Shown here one piece after another: positions 8,264-19,116 of a stretch of 64,000 nt of DNA; the stretch's first letter is position 1, and every line of letters begins with the position of its first letter. The stretch is from contig OY282375.1 in the NCBI GenBank assembly GCA_958295825.1, positions 1,473,489-1,537,488 on the forward strand, in the 5' to 3' direction. The position numbers and the translations under genes are program-made. Under the pieces are notes generated by a model that was given only the letters and a program-made list of their open reading frames with translations, was not told the origin of the DNA and searched no databases. The stretch comes from an uncultured Candidatus Entotheonella sp. (GTDB lineage Bacteria; Tectomicrobia; Entotheonellia; Entotheonellales; Entotheonellaceae).

Positions 8264-8992
8264 TCATGAGCGGCACAGACGGGAATACAACCGCTCGTGC
8301 TGCATGCTGCGAATGTCCAGCCCCGGCGCGCCGTTCCAGGCGTCGTCTGGGGTGAGGTGGGCGTAGCGCCGCACCAACTCCAGGCAACACGGCTGCAACT
8401 CGTGCAACAGGCGCTGGCCGTCGGATTGCCCGAGCGGCACCAGCCGCACAGCGGCAGCGGTCAGGCTGGCGGCCACCGTATAGAGGTACGCTGGCAAGGC
8501 GTTTTTCTCCGGCAACTCCAACTCGTGCGCAGCCAGACCGAAAGCAACGGCGTGGTGACCCGGTGCCTCGCCCTGCTGCACCTGCTCCCAGAACGCCTGC
8601 GTCAGACGCGACGGCGATAACGCCATCGTGGCGCGCAGGAACGATCTGCCGACGTGCTGGCTTTCCAGGCGCAGTTCACGTGGCACCTTCGTGGCGGCCA
8701 GCAAATGGTCGAGGTCTATCAGGGACGACAATTTGACGTCGGCGGCTTCGGGCCCGGCGGCTAGACGATGGGCGTGGGCGCAGAACACCACGTCGGTAGG
8801 GCCAATGGCGTGATTGAACAGGGCGATGAACAACTGCTGGCAGGTGGCGCGGTCGTGCACCAGGCCCGAAGCCACGTACATCTCCAGGGCATGCGAAAAG
8901 GCAAAACCGCCGGTGGGAAAGAATTGATCGCTGGTTTGTAGGAGGCGCCACAGGACCTGGCCGCTGGGGAGGGTCTGCGCGCCTGTGGACAT
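8264..8992 (-). CDS. ureF: Urease accessory protein UreF
   Basis: 242 aa, an all-helical UreF. It starts with QVLWRLLQTSDQFFPTGGFAFSHALE, containing the FPxGxFxxSxGLE-like signature. UreF forms the bridge in the UreD-UreF-UreG complex and gates nickel transfer. It lies 35 bp before ureG and 9 bp after ureC, so it is co-transcribed. The C-terminal residues (SMQHERLYSRLCRS) match the conserved UreF tail that contacts UreG and UreD. Confidence 0.95.
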   Translation of the reverse strand: MSTGAQTLPSGQVLWRLLQTSDQFFPTGGFAFSHALEMYVASGLVHDRATCQQLFIALFNHAIGPTDVVFCAHAHRLAAGPEAADVKLSSLIDLDHLLAATKVPRELRLESQHVGRSFLRATMALSPSRLTQAFWEQVQQGEAPGHHAVAFGLAAHELELPEKNALPAYLYTVAASLTAAAVRLVPLGQSDGQRLLHELQPCCLELVRRYAHLTPDDAWNGAPGLDIRSMQHERLYSRLCRS

Positions 8993-9001
8993 CGTGGTCC
9001 C

Positions 9002-10717
<1,716 letters not shown>

Positions 10718-10745
10718 CCTGATCTCCTACAGTGATGAGTCCGAG

Positions 10746-12032
10746 TTAGGGATAAACCGGCTCGATCCCGCCAGGATCGGTAATGCTCGGGTCGGTGTGG
10801 TGGTAGATGTTGATCCCGACGGTGCCGCAGTCGCCGAAGTCGTCGCAGGACAGTGTGCCGAGCAGGCCGCCAAAGTCCTCGGTGTCGGTGAGGGCTTGGC
10901 GCAGCATGGCGCGGTCGATGTACAGCGTGCCGCTGACGTCTTCAGCTACGGACTCCACGGCGCTGAGGAGCAGGGTGACGGCATCGTAGGCGTACGCCCA
11001 GTAGGGCGTTGTTGGGGCGTCGTGCTGGGCCTGATAGTCCGCCAGGGCTTCGGCATAGCTCTTGCCGGTAGCTTCGTTCACGTTGGTGGCGTCGCGCGGG
11101 GCGGGTCCGGCAATGTAGGCATTCCGGGACTCCGCAAGGGCAAGAAAGGATTGCACGAAGAGCGCGGCGCCGGTGATGAAGGTGGCGTCGGCAAGGTTGG
11201 GGTGGGCCCTGGCCTGCCGGATAAAGGGGAGGCCTTCCGTGACGAAGATGGGAAAGAAGATGCCGTCCAGGTTAAACGGCTGGTCGTCGTCCGCATAGGC
11301 GTCTGCAATCTCGGCAAGGGCGGCCTGCATGTCGGTCTGGCCCTTGTCGAGGCGGACCTGCGGCATGACGTGGCCGCCGAGTTCCTCGTAGGCGTTTGTG
11401 AAGGCGCTGGTCAGGCCCATGGTGTAGGGGTCGCCGTCATCTACGGTGGCGACGGAGCGCAGGCCGAGTTCCTTGTAGGCAAAGCGGGCAACGATGGTTG
11501 CCTGGTGGAGGTCGTTGTCGGAAACCCGATAGTAGCCGGGGAAGTAGTTCGGGTTTGGATTGCCGGCGAGGTCGGAGGTCAGGGCCGGGGAAGTGTTGGA
11601 CGGGGCGACCATGACAAGTCCGGCGCCGCTGATGATGGGCGAGGCCTGAACGGCTGCGACCGAGCAGGCGGTGCCGATGACGCCCACGATGTTGCCCGGA
11701 TCCGCGGCGATTTCAAGGGCGCCGGCCTTGCCGCCTTGCGCGGAACACATGCTGTCGATGGGGTCTCCGATCTCCACGGCGCGGCCGTGAATAGACCCAT
11801 AGTCGGAGACGGCGATCTCAGCGCTTCTGCGCATGGGAAGGCCGAGATCCGTTTCGACGCTTTCGGTCATCAGGGTGCGAATCTGGATGGCTTCGCCTGG
11901 AGCGATCTTGACGGTGCCGAGCATGCCGGCCTCGAAGTCCTGGGGATCGTCGTCGCTGTCGCAGGCTGCGAGCAGCAGGGCGAGGGTGCATGCGAACAAG
12001 GTTACGAGGCATCGGGTAGTCCGGGTTTTCAT
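10746..12032 (-). CDS. ABC-type substrate-binding lipoprotein within urease locus
   Basis: 428 aa. A lipoprotein signal peptide ends at the lipobox LLLAAC (residues ~19-24). The mature part is a type I periplasmic-binding fold of the LivJ/UrtA superfamily (IGTACSVAAVQASPIISGAG, then VMVAPSNTSPALT). Position between ureB and ureC suggests capture of urea or an amide, but no permease or ATPase gene is present in the locus. UrtA-type urea receptors belong to this superfamily, so urea binding is plausible yet unproven. The repeated Asp-rich stretch after the Cys (DSDDDPQD) is a typical lipoprotein linker. Confidence 0.85.
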   Translation of the reverse strand: MKTRTTRCLVTLFACTLALLLAACDSDDDPQDFEAGMLGTVKIAPGEAIQIRTLMTESVETDLGLPMRRSAEIAVSDYGSIHGRAVEIGDPIDSMCSAQGGKAGALEIAADPGNIVGVIGTACSVAAVQASPIISGAGLVMVAPSNTSPALTSDLAGNPNPNYFPGYYRVSDNDLHQATIVARFAYKELGLRSVATVDDGDPYTMGLTSAFTNAYEELGGHVMPQVRLDKGQTDMQAALAEIADAYADDDQPFNLDGIFFPIFVTEGLPFIRQARAHPNLADATFITGAALFVQSFLALAESRNAYIAGPAPRDATNVNEATGKSYAEALADYQAQHDAPTTPYWAYAYDAVTLLLSAVESVAEDVSGTLYIDRAMLRQALTDTEDFGGLLGTLSCDDFGDCGTVGINIYHHTDPSITDPGGIEPVYP

Positions 12033-12111
12033 GCCTTGGGGATCCTTCTGCTAACGGGTGTCGCCGAACAAGGTCCGCCTGCCGGCGGATGCCTGACGGT
12101 TTCCCTGGCCA

Positions 12112-12498
12112 TTAACCACTCTCCACTGGTTTTTCGACGTTTCCGAAGCCCTCGCTCAGGGCGCGGGCCAGCGCCTCGGCACGCCGCGCGTCGGTCAGCG
12201 GGCCGTTGCACAGATTGTTGACGCCGTACATCTCGCGTCGCCCGGCAAAGGCGACCAACGTCACCTGCTTGCAATCGCCCGGCTCGAAACGCACGGCGGT
12301 GCCGGCGGGGATGTTAAGGTGCATGCCGAAGGCTGCGGCGCGGCGAAACACGAGCGCCTTGTTGACCTCGAAGAAATGCACGTGCGACCCCACCTGAATC
12401 GGGCGGTCGCCGTGGTTGGCGACCTCGACCTCGACCGTGTCGCGGTCCACGTTGGCCTGCACCGGTTCGGCGCGCAGGATGTATTCGCCGGGATTCAT
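12112..12498 (-). CDS. ureB: Urease subunit beta UreB
   Basis: 128 aa. It has the conserved [13 protein letters not shown] start and the core [20 protein letters not shown], then [19 protein letters not shown], all hallmarks of UreB. It packs with UreA and UreC into the (UreABC)3 enzyme. Its ATG overlaps the ureA stop (ATGA), implying translational coupling. The following intergenic gap (12033-12111) precedes the lipoprotein gene. Confidence 0.96.
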   Translation of the reverse strand: MNPGEYILRAEPVQANVDRDTVEVEVANHGDRPIQVGSHVHFFEVNKALVFRRAAAFGMHLNIPAGTAVRFEPGDCKQVTLVAFAGRREMYGVNNLCNGPLTDARRAEALARALSEGFGNVEKPVESG

Positions 12499-12818
12499 GG
12501 CCCGTGCTCCTCCCCTGCCCGCAGCGGGTCGTGCACCGTTACCAGCTTGGTGCCGTCCGGGAAGGTCGCCTCTACCTGCACCTCGGTGAGCATGGCCGGG
12601 ACGCCTTCCATGACCTCGTCGTGGCGCAGAATCTGCCCGCCGTAGCGCATCAACTCCGCCACCGAGCGCCCGTCGCGGGCGCCCTCCATGATCTCCGCCG
12701 TGATCAGGGCCATGGCCTCCGGGTAGTTGAGCTTCAGCCCGCGCTCCCGGCGGCGGCGTGCCACGTCCGCAGCCACGAACACCAGCAGTTTGTCCACCTC
12801 GCGCGGCGTCAAATGCAT
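12495..12818 (-). CDS. ureA: Urease subunit gamma UreA
   Basis: 107 aa, start ATG 12818. The sequence [20 protein letters not shown], then [13 protein letters not shown], is the classic UreA N-terminus, followed by [20 protein letters not shown] near the end. It overlaps ureB by 4 bp and lies 26 bp after the amtB stop, so it is probably in the same transcript as the ammonium channel. Confidence 0.96.
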   Translation of the reverse strand: MHLTPREVDKLLVFVAADVARRRRERGLKLNYPEAMALITAEIMEGARDGRSVAELMRYGGQILRHDEVMEGVPAMLTEVQVEATFPDGTKLVTVHDPLRAGEEHGP

Positions 12819-12844
12819 GTGGCAAATCCTCCCCGCGACCCCCG

Positions 12845-14173
12845 CTACAACGTGTAGCCAGCCTCGTTGTGCTGACTCAGGTCGAGGCCCATTTGCTCGT
12901 CTTCCTGCGACACCCGCAGGCCGACCGTCAGATCCAGGACCTTGAGGATGACCCAAGTCACCGCTGCGGCGTACACGCAGGTCGCAACGACGCTGATGAT
13001 CTGCGGCCCCATCTGCGCCACGTTGCCGAAAAACAGTCCATTCGTGCCGCCGATGGCGGCGGCGGCAAACAGGCCGGTCGCAAGGGCGCCCCAGGCGCCG
13101 CCGACACCGTGCACGCCGACCACGTCCAGGGAGTCGTCGTATCCCAACCGGACCTTCAGGACCACGGCGCCGAAGCACAACAGACCGGCCACGATGCCGA
13201 TGAGGACCGCCGAAAGCGGCCCGACGAAACCCGCCGCTGGGGTAATCGCCACCAGTCCCGCTACCGCGCCGGTGGCAGCGCCCAGCATGGTGGGTCTGCC
13301 GGAATAGCGCCACTCGGCGAACATCCAGGTCATCGCCGCCGCCGCCGCCGCCGTGTTGGTGGTGACAAACGCAAACGCCGCCGTCGCGTTGGCGCCCAGG
13401 GCGCTGCCGGCATTGAAGCCGAACCATCCGACCCACAGCAAGGCCGCGCCAACAACGGCAAGCGGCAGGTTGTGCGGCGGCATGTGCTCGACCGGAAAAC
13501 CGCGGCGCTTGCCCAGCACGATGGCGCATACCAGCGCAGAAACGCCGGAGCTGACGTGCACCACGGTGCCGCCGGCAAAATCCAGCGCGCCGATGGCGCC
13601 GATCCAGCCGCCGCCCCATACCCAGTGGGCCAGCGGGTCGTATACCAGGGTGCTCCACAGCAGGCCGAAGATCAGGAAGGCGGAAAACTTCATGCGCTCG
13701 GCAAAGGCGCCCGTGATGAGCGCCGGGGTGATGGCTGCGAACATGCCCTGAAACGCCATGAACGCCAGATGCGGAATGGTATCGGCGTACGGGCCGGGCT
13801 CGCCCCCGACCCCAGCCAGGCCGAGATACTTGAGGTTGCCGATCACGCCGCCGATGTCGGGGCCGAAGGCGAGGCTGTATCCCCACAACACCCACTGCAC
13901 GCTGATCATGGCCAGTAGAATGAAACTCTGCATCAGAGTCGCCAGCACGTTCTTGCGGCGCACCAGCCCACCGTAGAATAGCGCCAGGCCCGGCGCCACC
14001 ATCATCAAGACGAGCACCGACGAGGTCAGCACCCAGGCGGTGTCGCCCGCGCTGCCGGCAACTCTTTCCTGTGCCTGCACCATGTTTGGCGTCAGACCCA
14101 TCAGCAGGCCAAAGCACATCCCTATCGTGGTCAAAACTTGTATCCGCATCTTGTCAATCAGCCTTGCGAACAT
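12845..14173 (-). CDS. amtB: Ammonium channel AmtB
   Basis: 442 aa with a cleavable N-terminal signal ([21 protein letters not shown]) and about 11 transmembrane helices. The pore His pair lies in [14 protein letters not shown] and [15 protein letters not shown]. Family members conduct NH3/NH4+ across the inner membrane and are usually paired with GlnK; no glnK is visible here. The location between ureD and ureA links ammonia handling to urea breakdown, perhaps recapturing leaked ammonia. Confidence 0.95.
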   Translation of the reverse strand: MFARLIDKMRIQVLTTIGMCFGLLMGLTPNMVQAQERVAGSAGDTAWVLTSSVLVLMMVAPGLALFYGGLVRRKNVLATLMQSFILLAMISVQWVLWGYSLAFGPDIGGVIGNLKYLGLAGVGGEPGPYADTIPHLAFMAFQGMFAAITPALITGAFAERMKFSAFLIFGLLWSTLVYDPLAHWVWGGGWIGAIGALDFAGGTVVHVSSGVSALVCAIVLGKRRGFPVEHMPPHNLPLAVVGAALLWVGWFGFNAGSALGANATAAFAFVTTNTAAAAAAMTWMFAEWRYSGRPTMLGAATGAVAGLVAITPAAGFVGPLSAVLIGIVAGLLCFGAVVLKVRLGYDDSLDVVGVHGVGGAWGALATGLFAAAAIGGTNGLFFGNVAQMGPQIISVVATCVYAAAVTWVILKVLDLTVGLRVSQEDEQMGLDLSQHNEAGYTL

Positions 14174-14236
14174 CCGTCCCCCCTTTTTCTCTTGTCGGAC
14201 GCGCCAACCTCGGCGCCCTTTTCTCCCTACCGGTGG

Positions 14237-15082
14237 CTATTTGCGCCATCGCACCGCCGGATATCCCAATAAGCACCGCCGTACCCGGTCCCATACGGCA
14301 TGCAGGGTACGGCTTACCGTGGCATGGTCTTCAGACAGGAGACGAACCACAACGCCGCCCCACGCCAGAGCAGTGGCGCCCCCGATACAGCGCCGGCGAT
14401 CCGCCACGAGACCGTGCAGGTCGTCAGCCAATTCGCCTGGCGTACCGCAGCACTCACTCAATACGTACAGGGTGCCCAGGTAGTTGAAGCCTTCCAACAG
14501 CCCCAAGCCGCTCCCAGCGTCCCAGAGCAGCGGCTGCAGGCGGGTGCGCTCGCGCAACAGCAGTCGGCCTTGCGCGTCCACCACGCTTAACCCGGAACTG
14601 TAGTCGCGATACGCGAATGCCTCGCCGCTCGCCAAACGCCCCGGTGCGACGATCTCCGCCAGCACGGCAAGGGCTCCCTTGCCGAGGCGCACCGTCATGT
14701 CTTGGTGAAACGCAGAGCGGGCGAAAGGAATGATCTGCTCCGGCAGGTATTCAAAGACCGTTCCAGCTTGAAGAATGACCTCGAAACGTTGGCGTGCCAT
14801 ACTGTCCGGCGAGGCGTAGAGCTTGGTCGCCGACGCTGTGGTCATACAGGCGCGAGCACCGGTTTCCAACGTCACCGTGATCGCGTAACGGTCACCACCG
14901 ACCACCCCGCCGCCAGGACTCAGCAGGTAGATGTATGCCGTACCGGTGTCGTCCAGATAGTAGGGCCGCATGATCTGTAACGGGGTTCGGAAGTAAGCGT
15001 CCCGCACCACGGTGCGCGTCCCGGGCCGCCGCAGGCTGAGCTCTACGACACCCCTGTTCAGCGGTCGCCGGCTTCCTGTCAC
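14237..15082 (-). CDS. ureD: Urease accessory protein UreD (UreH)
   Basis: 281 aa. UreD landmarks are LLSPGGGVVGGDRYAITVTL, then TTASATKLYASPD, and EIVAPGRLASGEAFAYRDYS. UreD is the scaffold that binds apo-urease and recruits UreF/UreG. It is the first gene of the leftward locus; the 230-bp gap to the divergent nitroreductase gene should contain the operon promoter. Confidence 0.94.
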   Translation of the reverse strand: MTGSRRPLNRGVVELSLRRPGTRTVVRDAYFRTPLQIMRPYYLDDTGTAYIYLLSPGGGVVGGDRYAITVTLETGARACMTTASATKLYASPDSMARQRFEVILQAGTVFEYLPEQIIPFARSAFHQDMTVRLGKGALAVLAEIVAPGRLASGEAFAYRDYSSGLSVVDAQGRLLLRERTRLQPLLWDAGSGLGLLEGFNYLGTLYVLSECCGTPGELADDLHGLVADRRRCIGGATALAWGGVVVRLLSEDHATVSRTLHAVWDRVRRCLLGYPAVRWRK

Positions 15083-15312
15083 CTGTCCCTCGTTTATGAT
15101 TTGCCAAGTTTAAGGCCATACCCCATCGGCGGGCGGGCAGAATACCACAAAGCGTTGGGGGCATCCACAGCCCGGATCAGCCGCTAGCCGTATGGAGATC
15201 ACGCGCCGCAACGATTTGCGCCTGTTTGTCTGACGCCTTATGCTAATCGCCGCCGGCGGACGGCTGGTAACGGCGCAGCGAAGAGCATTTGGGGAAGCAG
15301 AGGAGAAGGACC
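15083..15312. promoter_or_regulatory. Divergent intergenic region, ureD / nitroreductase
   Basis: 230 bp between two divergent genes, so it must carry promoters for the urease locus (minus) and the nitroreductase gene (plus). No clear NtrC or NikR-type palindrome could be singled out by eye. AGAGGAGAAGG before 15313 is the ribosome binding site of the nitroreductase. Confidence 0.4.
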
Positions 15313-15960
15313 ATGCCCGAGGAAACCGACCTGTTTCACATCATCCATACCACCCGGGCCATGCGCCGCCTGAAGCCGGACCCGGTGCCCGATACGTTGA
15401 TCCGTCGTGTTCTCGAAGCGGGCATCGCCGCCGCGAACGGCAGCAACCGGCAGAACTGGCGCTTTCTGATCGTCAAGGACGAGAGGATCAAAAGGCAGGT
15501 CCAAATCTTCTACAAACGCGCTTTCGAGGAAGTGGTCGGGCCGCGCTATGCCACCAGCGAGCCGCCGCCGGCTGTGTCGCGCGAACGCTATATGCGTCAG
15601 CACGCCGCGGTGGCGTATTTGACGGATCATTTCCACGAAGCGCCGGTGTGGATCGTGGCCTGCCTCGACGAGGGAACGGTGTCGCCCAGCCGCATGTCCG
15701 GCGCCTCCATCTACCCAGCGGTACAGAACATGCTGCTCGCCGCTCGCGCCCTGGGACTCGGCGCCACCCTGACGACGCGCCACCTGCTGCACGAAGCGGA
15801 AGCCGAGGCGGCGCTCGGCCTGCCCGCCGGGGTTCATTCGTACGCCATTCTGCCGATCGGCTATCCCATGGGCCGCTTTGGACCCGTCAGCCGCGGCCCC
15901 CTGGAAGACATCGTTTACGAGGACGAATGGGGCAAGCCGTATTCCGGTCTGCAGTCGTAA
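15313..15960 (+). CDS. Nitroreductase-family FMN oxidoreductase
   Basis: 215 aa, ATG 15313 with an AGGAGAAGGA ribosome binding site. The FMN-binding N-terminus is visible (TTRAMRRLKPDPVP, then AAANGSNRQNWRFLIVKD), followed by ASIYPAVQNMLLAARALGLG and a C-terminal IGYPMGRFGPVSR, a standard nitroreductase/NADH-dehydrogenase-like fold. These enzymes use FMN and NAD(P)H to reduce nitroaromatics, quinones or enones; the substrate is unknown. It lies 32 bp upstream of an enoyl-CoA hydratase and is probably co-transcribed. Confidence 0.85.
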   Translation: MPEETDLFHIIHTTRAMRRLKPDPVPDTLIRRVLEAGIAAANGSNRQNWRFLIVKDERIKRQVQIFYKRAFEEVVGPRYATSEPPPAVSRERYMRQHAAVAYLTDHFHEAPVWIVACLDEGTVSPSRMSGASIYPAVQNMLLAARALGLGATLTTRHLLHEAEAEAALGLPAGVHSYAILPIGYPMGRFGPVSRGPLEDIVYEDEWGKPYSGLQS

Positions 15961-15992
15961 GCCGGCGTTGCCACTTCACAGATGGAGCTTTC

Positions 15993-16787
15993 ATGTCCAC
16001 GAGCGACCCGATTCTCCTGAGCACCGACGGAGCGATCGCCACCGTCACCTTCAACCGTCCCGAGCGGCGCAACGCCATTACCTTCGCCATGTGGAACCAA
16101 GTGCAGCGCCTGCTGGTCGATTTGAAGGAAGATTCGGCGGTGCGTGTCATCGTCTTTCGAGGGGCCGGTGGCGAGGCGTTTTCCGCCGGTGCGGACATCA
16201 GCGAATTCGCCACGCACCGTAACAACGCCGCCAAGGCCACGCTGTACAACGCCGCCTTCGACGCCGCCATGGATATGGCGGAAGCTGTCGGCAAGCCGAC
16301 TCTCTGCCTGATCCAGGGCGCCTGCGTCGGCGGCGGCTGCGAGTTCAGCACCGCTTGCGACATCCGCATCGCGTCGGAAACCGCCCGCATGGGCGTGCCG
16401 ATCGCGCGGCTTGGGTTGCCGATTGCCTACCGCGAAATGCGCCGCATGGTGCGCCTCATCGGCCACGCCAAAACCATGGAACTGCTGCTCACTGCCGCCA
16501 TTATTCCCGCCTCGGAGGCGCACGCCATCGGCCTCGTCAACCACGTCGTCCCAACGGATCAAGTCGAGACGTTTACCTACGACATGGCGAAAAAAATTGC
16601 GGCTCTGGCGCCGGTCGTGCACCGCGTGCACAAGGAAGTTCTGCATACCGTTCTGGAACATCCGGCGCTGGACGGACTGACGCCGGCCCATCAGGCGCTG
16701 GCGGTGTCGCCCTACGAGACCGAGGATTTCCAGGAGGGCTGGCGCGCCTTCCTGGAGAAACGTCCGCCGCAGTTTCAGGGCCGTTAG
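15993..16787 (+). CDS. Enoyl-CoA hydratase/isomerase family protein
   Basis: 264 aa. Crotonase fold: FNRPERRNAITFAMW, the oxyanion-hole strands FSAGADISEF and GACVGGGCEFSTACDIRIAS, and a C-terminal helix ending in FLEKRPPQFQGR. One of the usual catalytic glutamates (Glu in GGCEF) is present; the second position in the GLPIAY segment is not an obvious Glu, so hydratase versus isomerase activity is uncertain. ATG 15993 is chosen because sequence before it belongs to the nitroreductase gene. Confidence 0.88.
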   Translation: MSTSDPILLSTDGAIATVTFNRPERRNAITFAMWNQVQRLLVDLKEDSAVRVIVFRGAGGEAFSAGADISEFATHRNNAAKATLYNAAFDAAMDMAEAVGKPTLCLIQGACVGGGCEFSTACDIRIASETARMGVPIARLGLPIAYREMRRMVRLIGHAKTMELLLTAAIIPASEAHAIGLVNHVVPTDQVETFTYDMAKKIAALAPVVHRVHKEVLHTVLEHPALDGLTPAHQALAVSPYETEDFQEGWRAFLEKRPPQFQGR

Positions 16788-16916
16788 GACGGCCGGCGCG
16801 GGGAAGAAAAAACAGCTTTCATGCTGTATGATGGCCACTTTTAACGCTTTGATAGACCAAGATGACCGTTCGGACTTGTTGATGGGGGCCGAGTTCGAGT
16901 TGTAAAAGGGAGAGAT

Positions 16917-18158
16917 ATGATGGACAGGCGTGTGGTTGTCACTGGGTTTGGAGCAATGACACCTCTGGGGACTGAGGTCGATACCATCTGGCAGCGGCTT
17001 TGCCGCGGCGAATCGGGCATCGGTCCTATCACGCGATTCGACACCACATCCTACCCTGCCCACATCGCCGGAGAAGTTCGGGAGTTCGACCCCGCCAAAT
17101 ACCTGGACAAGCACGACATCCGTCGCACTGACCGGTTTTGCCAACTCGCCATCGCAGCCAGCCAGGAAGCGGTGAACGACGCCGGCCTGAACGTCGATGA
17201 AGGCGCCGGTCACCGAACCGGCGTGTACATCGGCAGCGCCATGGGTGGGCTGGAATCCTTTGAAAACGTGCATGGCGTGTTGCTGGAAAAGGGGCCGAGA
17301 CGGGTGGCCCCCACGTTCCCCGCCATGTTGTTGGGCAATCTCGCCTCCGGCTACGTTTCCATGCGTTTCGGGGCCACCGGGCCCAACAACAGCAGCGTGA
17401 CGGCGTGCGCCGCGGGCGCCCATTCGATCGGCGAGGCGTTTCACATCATCCTGCGCGGCGCCGCCGACGTGATGCTTGCGGGCGGCACGGAAGCGACGAT
17501 TACGCCGCTGGCCATCAGCGCGTTTGGCAACATGCGCGCCTTGTCGCCGCAGTCGGACGTCCCTGCCACGGCGAGTCGGCCGTTTGATCGCGACCGAGAC
17601 GGCTTTGTGATGTCCGAGGGGGCCGCCGTTGTGGTTCTGGAGGAACTGCAGCACGCCAGGCGACGCGGCGCCCCGGTCCACGCCGAACTCGTTGGCTACG
17701 GCAGCGCCTCCGATGCCCATCACATCACGGCGCCGCCGCCCGACGGCGCTGGCGCCGCCGCCTGTATGGCCGCCGCCTTGCAGGACGCCGGCCTGTCGCC
17801 CGATGCCGTGGATTACGTCAACGCCCACGCTACCTCGACACCGGTCGGCGACGTGTCCGAGACCATGGCCATTAAATCCGTGTTCAAAGACCGCGCTTAT
17901 TCGCTGCCGATCAGCGCCACCAAATCCATGACCGGCCACATGCTGGGCGCCGCCGGGGCGATCGAGTCGATTTTCACGATCCTGGCCTTGCGCCAAGGCA
18001 TCCTGCCGCCAACGATCAACTACGAGCACCCGGATCCGCGTTGCGATCTGGACTACGTGCCCAACGAGGCCCGGCAGGCTGCCCTGCGCGTCGCCATGTC
18101 CAACGCCTTCGGCTTCGGCGGCACCAACGCCTCGCTGGTCTTTCGGGCGTTTGACTAA
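16917..18158 (+). CDS. fabF: Beta-ketoacyl-ACP synthase II (FabF-type)
   Basis: 413 aa, a normal KAS II length. The catalytic Cys is at residue 164 (SSVTACAAGAHS), with the two His in NAHATSTPVGD and KSMTGHMLGAAGA. It condenses malonyl-ACP with acyl-ACP in fatty acid elongation. It stands apart from other fab genes, so it could serve a specialised acyl pathway rather than the housekeeping one. The ribosome binding site AAGGGAGA precedes ATG 16917. The moxR-like gene starts 20 bp downstream. Confidence 0.92.
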   Translation: MMDRRVVVTGFGAMTPLGTEVDTIWQRLCRGESGIGPITRFDTTSYPAHIAGEVREFDPAKYLDKHDIRRTDRFCQLAIAASQEAVNDAGLNVDEGAGHRTGVYIGSAMGGLESFENVHGVLLEKGPRRVAPTFPAMLLGNLASGYVSMRFGATGPNNSSVTACAAGAHSIGEAFHIILRGAADVMLAGGTEATITPLAISAFGNMRALSPQSDVPATASRPFDRDRDGFVMSEGAAVVVLEELQHARRRGAPVHAELVGYGSASDAHHITAPPPDGAGAAACMAAALQDAGLSPDAVDYVNAHATSTPVGDVSETMAIKSVFKDRAYSLPISATKSMTGHMLGAAGAIESIFTILALRQGILPPTINYEHPDPRCDLDYVPNEARQAALRVAMSNAFGFGGTNASLVFRAFD

Positions 18159-18177
18159 AGGTTTTCAGGAGAACGTT

Positions 18178-19116
18178 TTGGCACCCGCACGTCCCCTTTC
18201 CCCACCCTCTGAAGCCCCCAAACTGGCTTCCGTCGAGAGCGTCATCGAGCTGTTCGGCGGCGCCGATTACGTGTGTGGTAAGGACGTTGCCACCGCCGTT
18301 TATCTGATGACGCAATTGCAGCGTCCGTTGCTCATCGAAGGGCCGCCCGGGGTCGGCAAAACGGAACTGGCGAAGGTGCTGGCCGACACCACTGGGCGCG
18401 AGCTCATTCGCCTGCAGTGTTACGAGGGCCTGGATGAGACGAAAGCGCTGTACGAGTGGGAGTACAGTAAGCAGCTGCTCTACGTGCAGATGCTCAAGGA
18501 ACGGCTGGGAAGCCTGCTGGCCAATGCCAATTCCCTGAATGAGGCGGTGGCGCACCTGCAACATCAGGAGAGCGCTTTCTTTTCGCGCCACTTCCTGTTG
18601 CCGCGGCCGCTGCTGCAAGCCATCGTGTCGCCGCGGCCAACGGTTTTGTTGATCGACGAAATTGACCGCGCGGACCAGGAGTTTGAGGCTTTCCTGCTCG
18701 AGATACTCAGTGATTTTCAGGTCAGCATTCCGGAAATCGGCACCCTGTGCGCCAATCAGAGGCCGCACGTTCTGCTCACCAGCAACGCCACCCGCAGCCT
18801 TTCGGAGGCCCTCAAACGGCGCTGTTTTTACCTCTACATCGACCAGCCGACCTTTGACGTCGAACTGCAGATCGTGCAGCGCAAGGTGCCTGGCATCGAC
18901 CGCCATCTGGCCACGCACATCGTGCAGTTCATCCAGCGCGTGCGGAAACTCCAACTGCGCAAAACGCCCAGCATCAGCGAAACCCTGGATTGGGCGCTGG
19001 CGCTCGTGGTGCTCGGCGCCAACGTGCTGTCCCGCCAACTCATCGTCAATACGCTCAACATCCTGCTGAAAGACAAAGACGACATTGCCCGTGTGTTGCA
19101 AGACGTGAAGCGATGA
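18178..19116 (+). CDS. MoxR-type AAA ATPase
   Basis: 312 aa from a TTG at 18178, selected because AGGAG (18167-18171) sits 6 nt before it; an upstream in-frame TTG at 18151 overlaps fabF. Walker A is EGPPGVGKTE, Walker B LLIDEIDRADQEFEAFLLE, and the sensor region TSNATRSLSEALKRR. MoxR ATPases act as chaperones assembling metal or multisubunit enzymes, usually with a VWA protein. The stop overlaps the next gene by 4 bp (ATGA), and that gene is indeed a CoxE-type VWA protein. Confidence 0.9.
   Translation: MAPARPLSPPSEAPKLASVESVIELFGGADYVCGKDVATAVYLMTQLQRPLLIEGPPGVGKTELAKVLADTTGRELIRLQCYEGLDETKALYEWEYSKQLLYVQMLKERLGSLLANANSLNEAVAHLQHQESAFFSRHFLLPRPLLQAIVSPRPTVLLIDEIDRADQEFEAFLLEILSDFQVSIPEIGTLCANQRPHVLLTSNATRSLSEALKRRCFYLYIDQPTFDVELQIVQRKVPGIDRHLATHIVQFIQRVRKLQLRKTPSISETLDWALALVVLGANVLSRQLIVNTLNILLKDKDDIARVLQDVKR

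Noticed and set aside
12758..13918. Long plus-strand open frame antisense to amtB
   Set aside because: Low-complexity Arg/His-rich composition typical of shadow frames; amtB on the minus strand has clear family motifs.
15915..18029. Long minus-strand open frame opposite the enoyl-CoA hydratase and fabF genes
   Set aside because: Spans several real plus-strand genes and has no recognisable domain.
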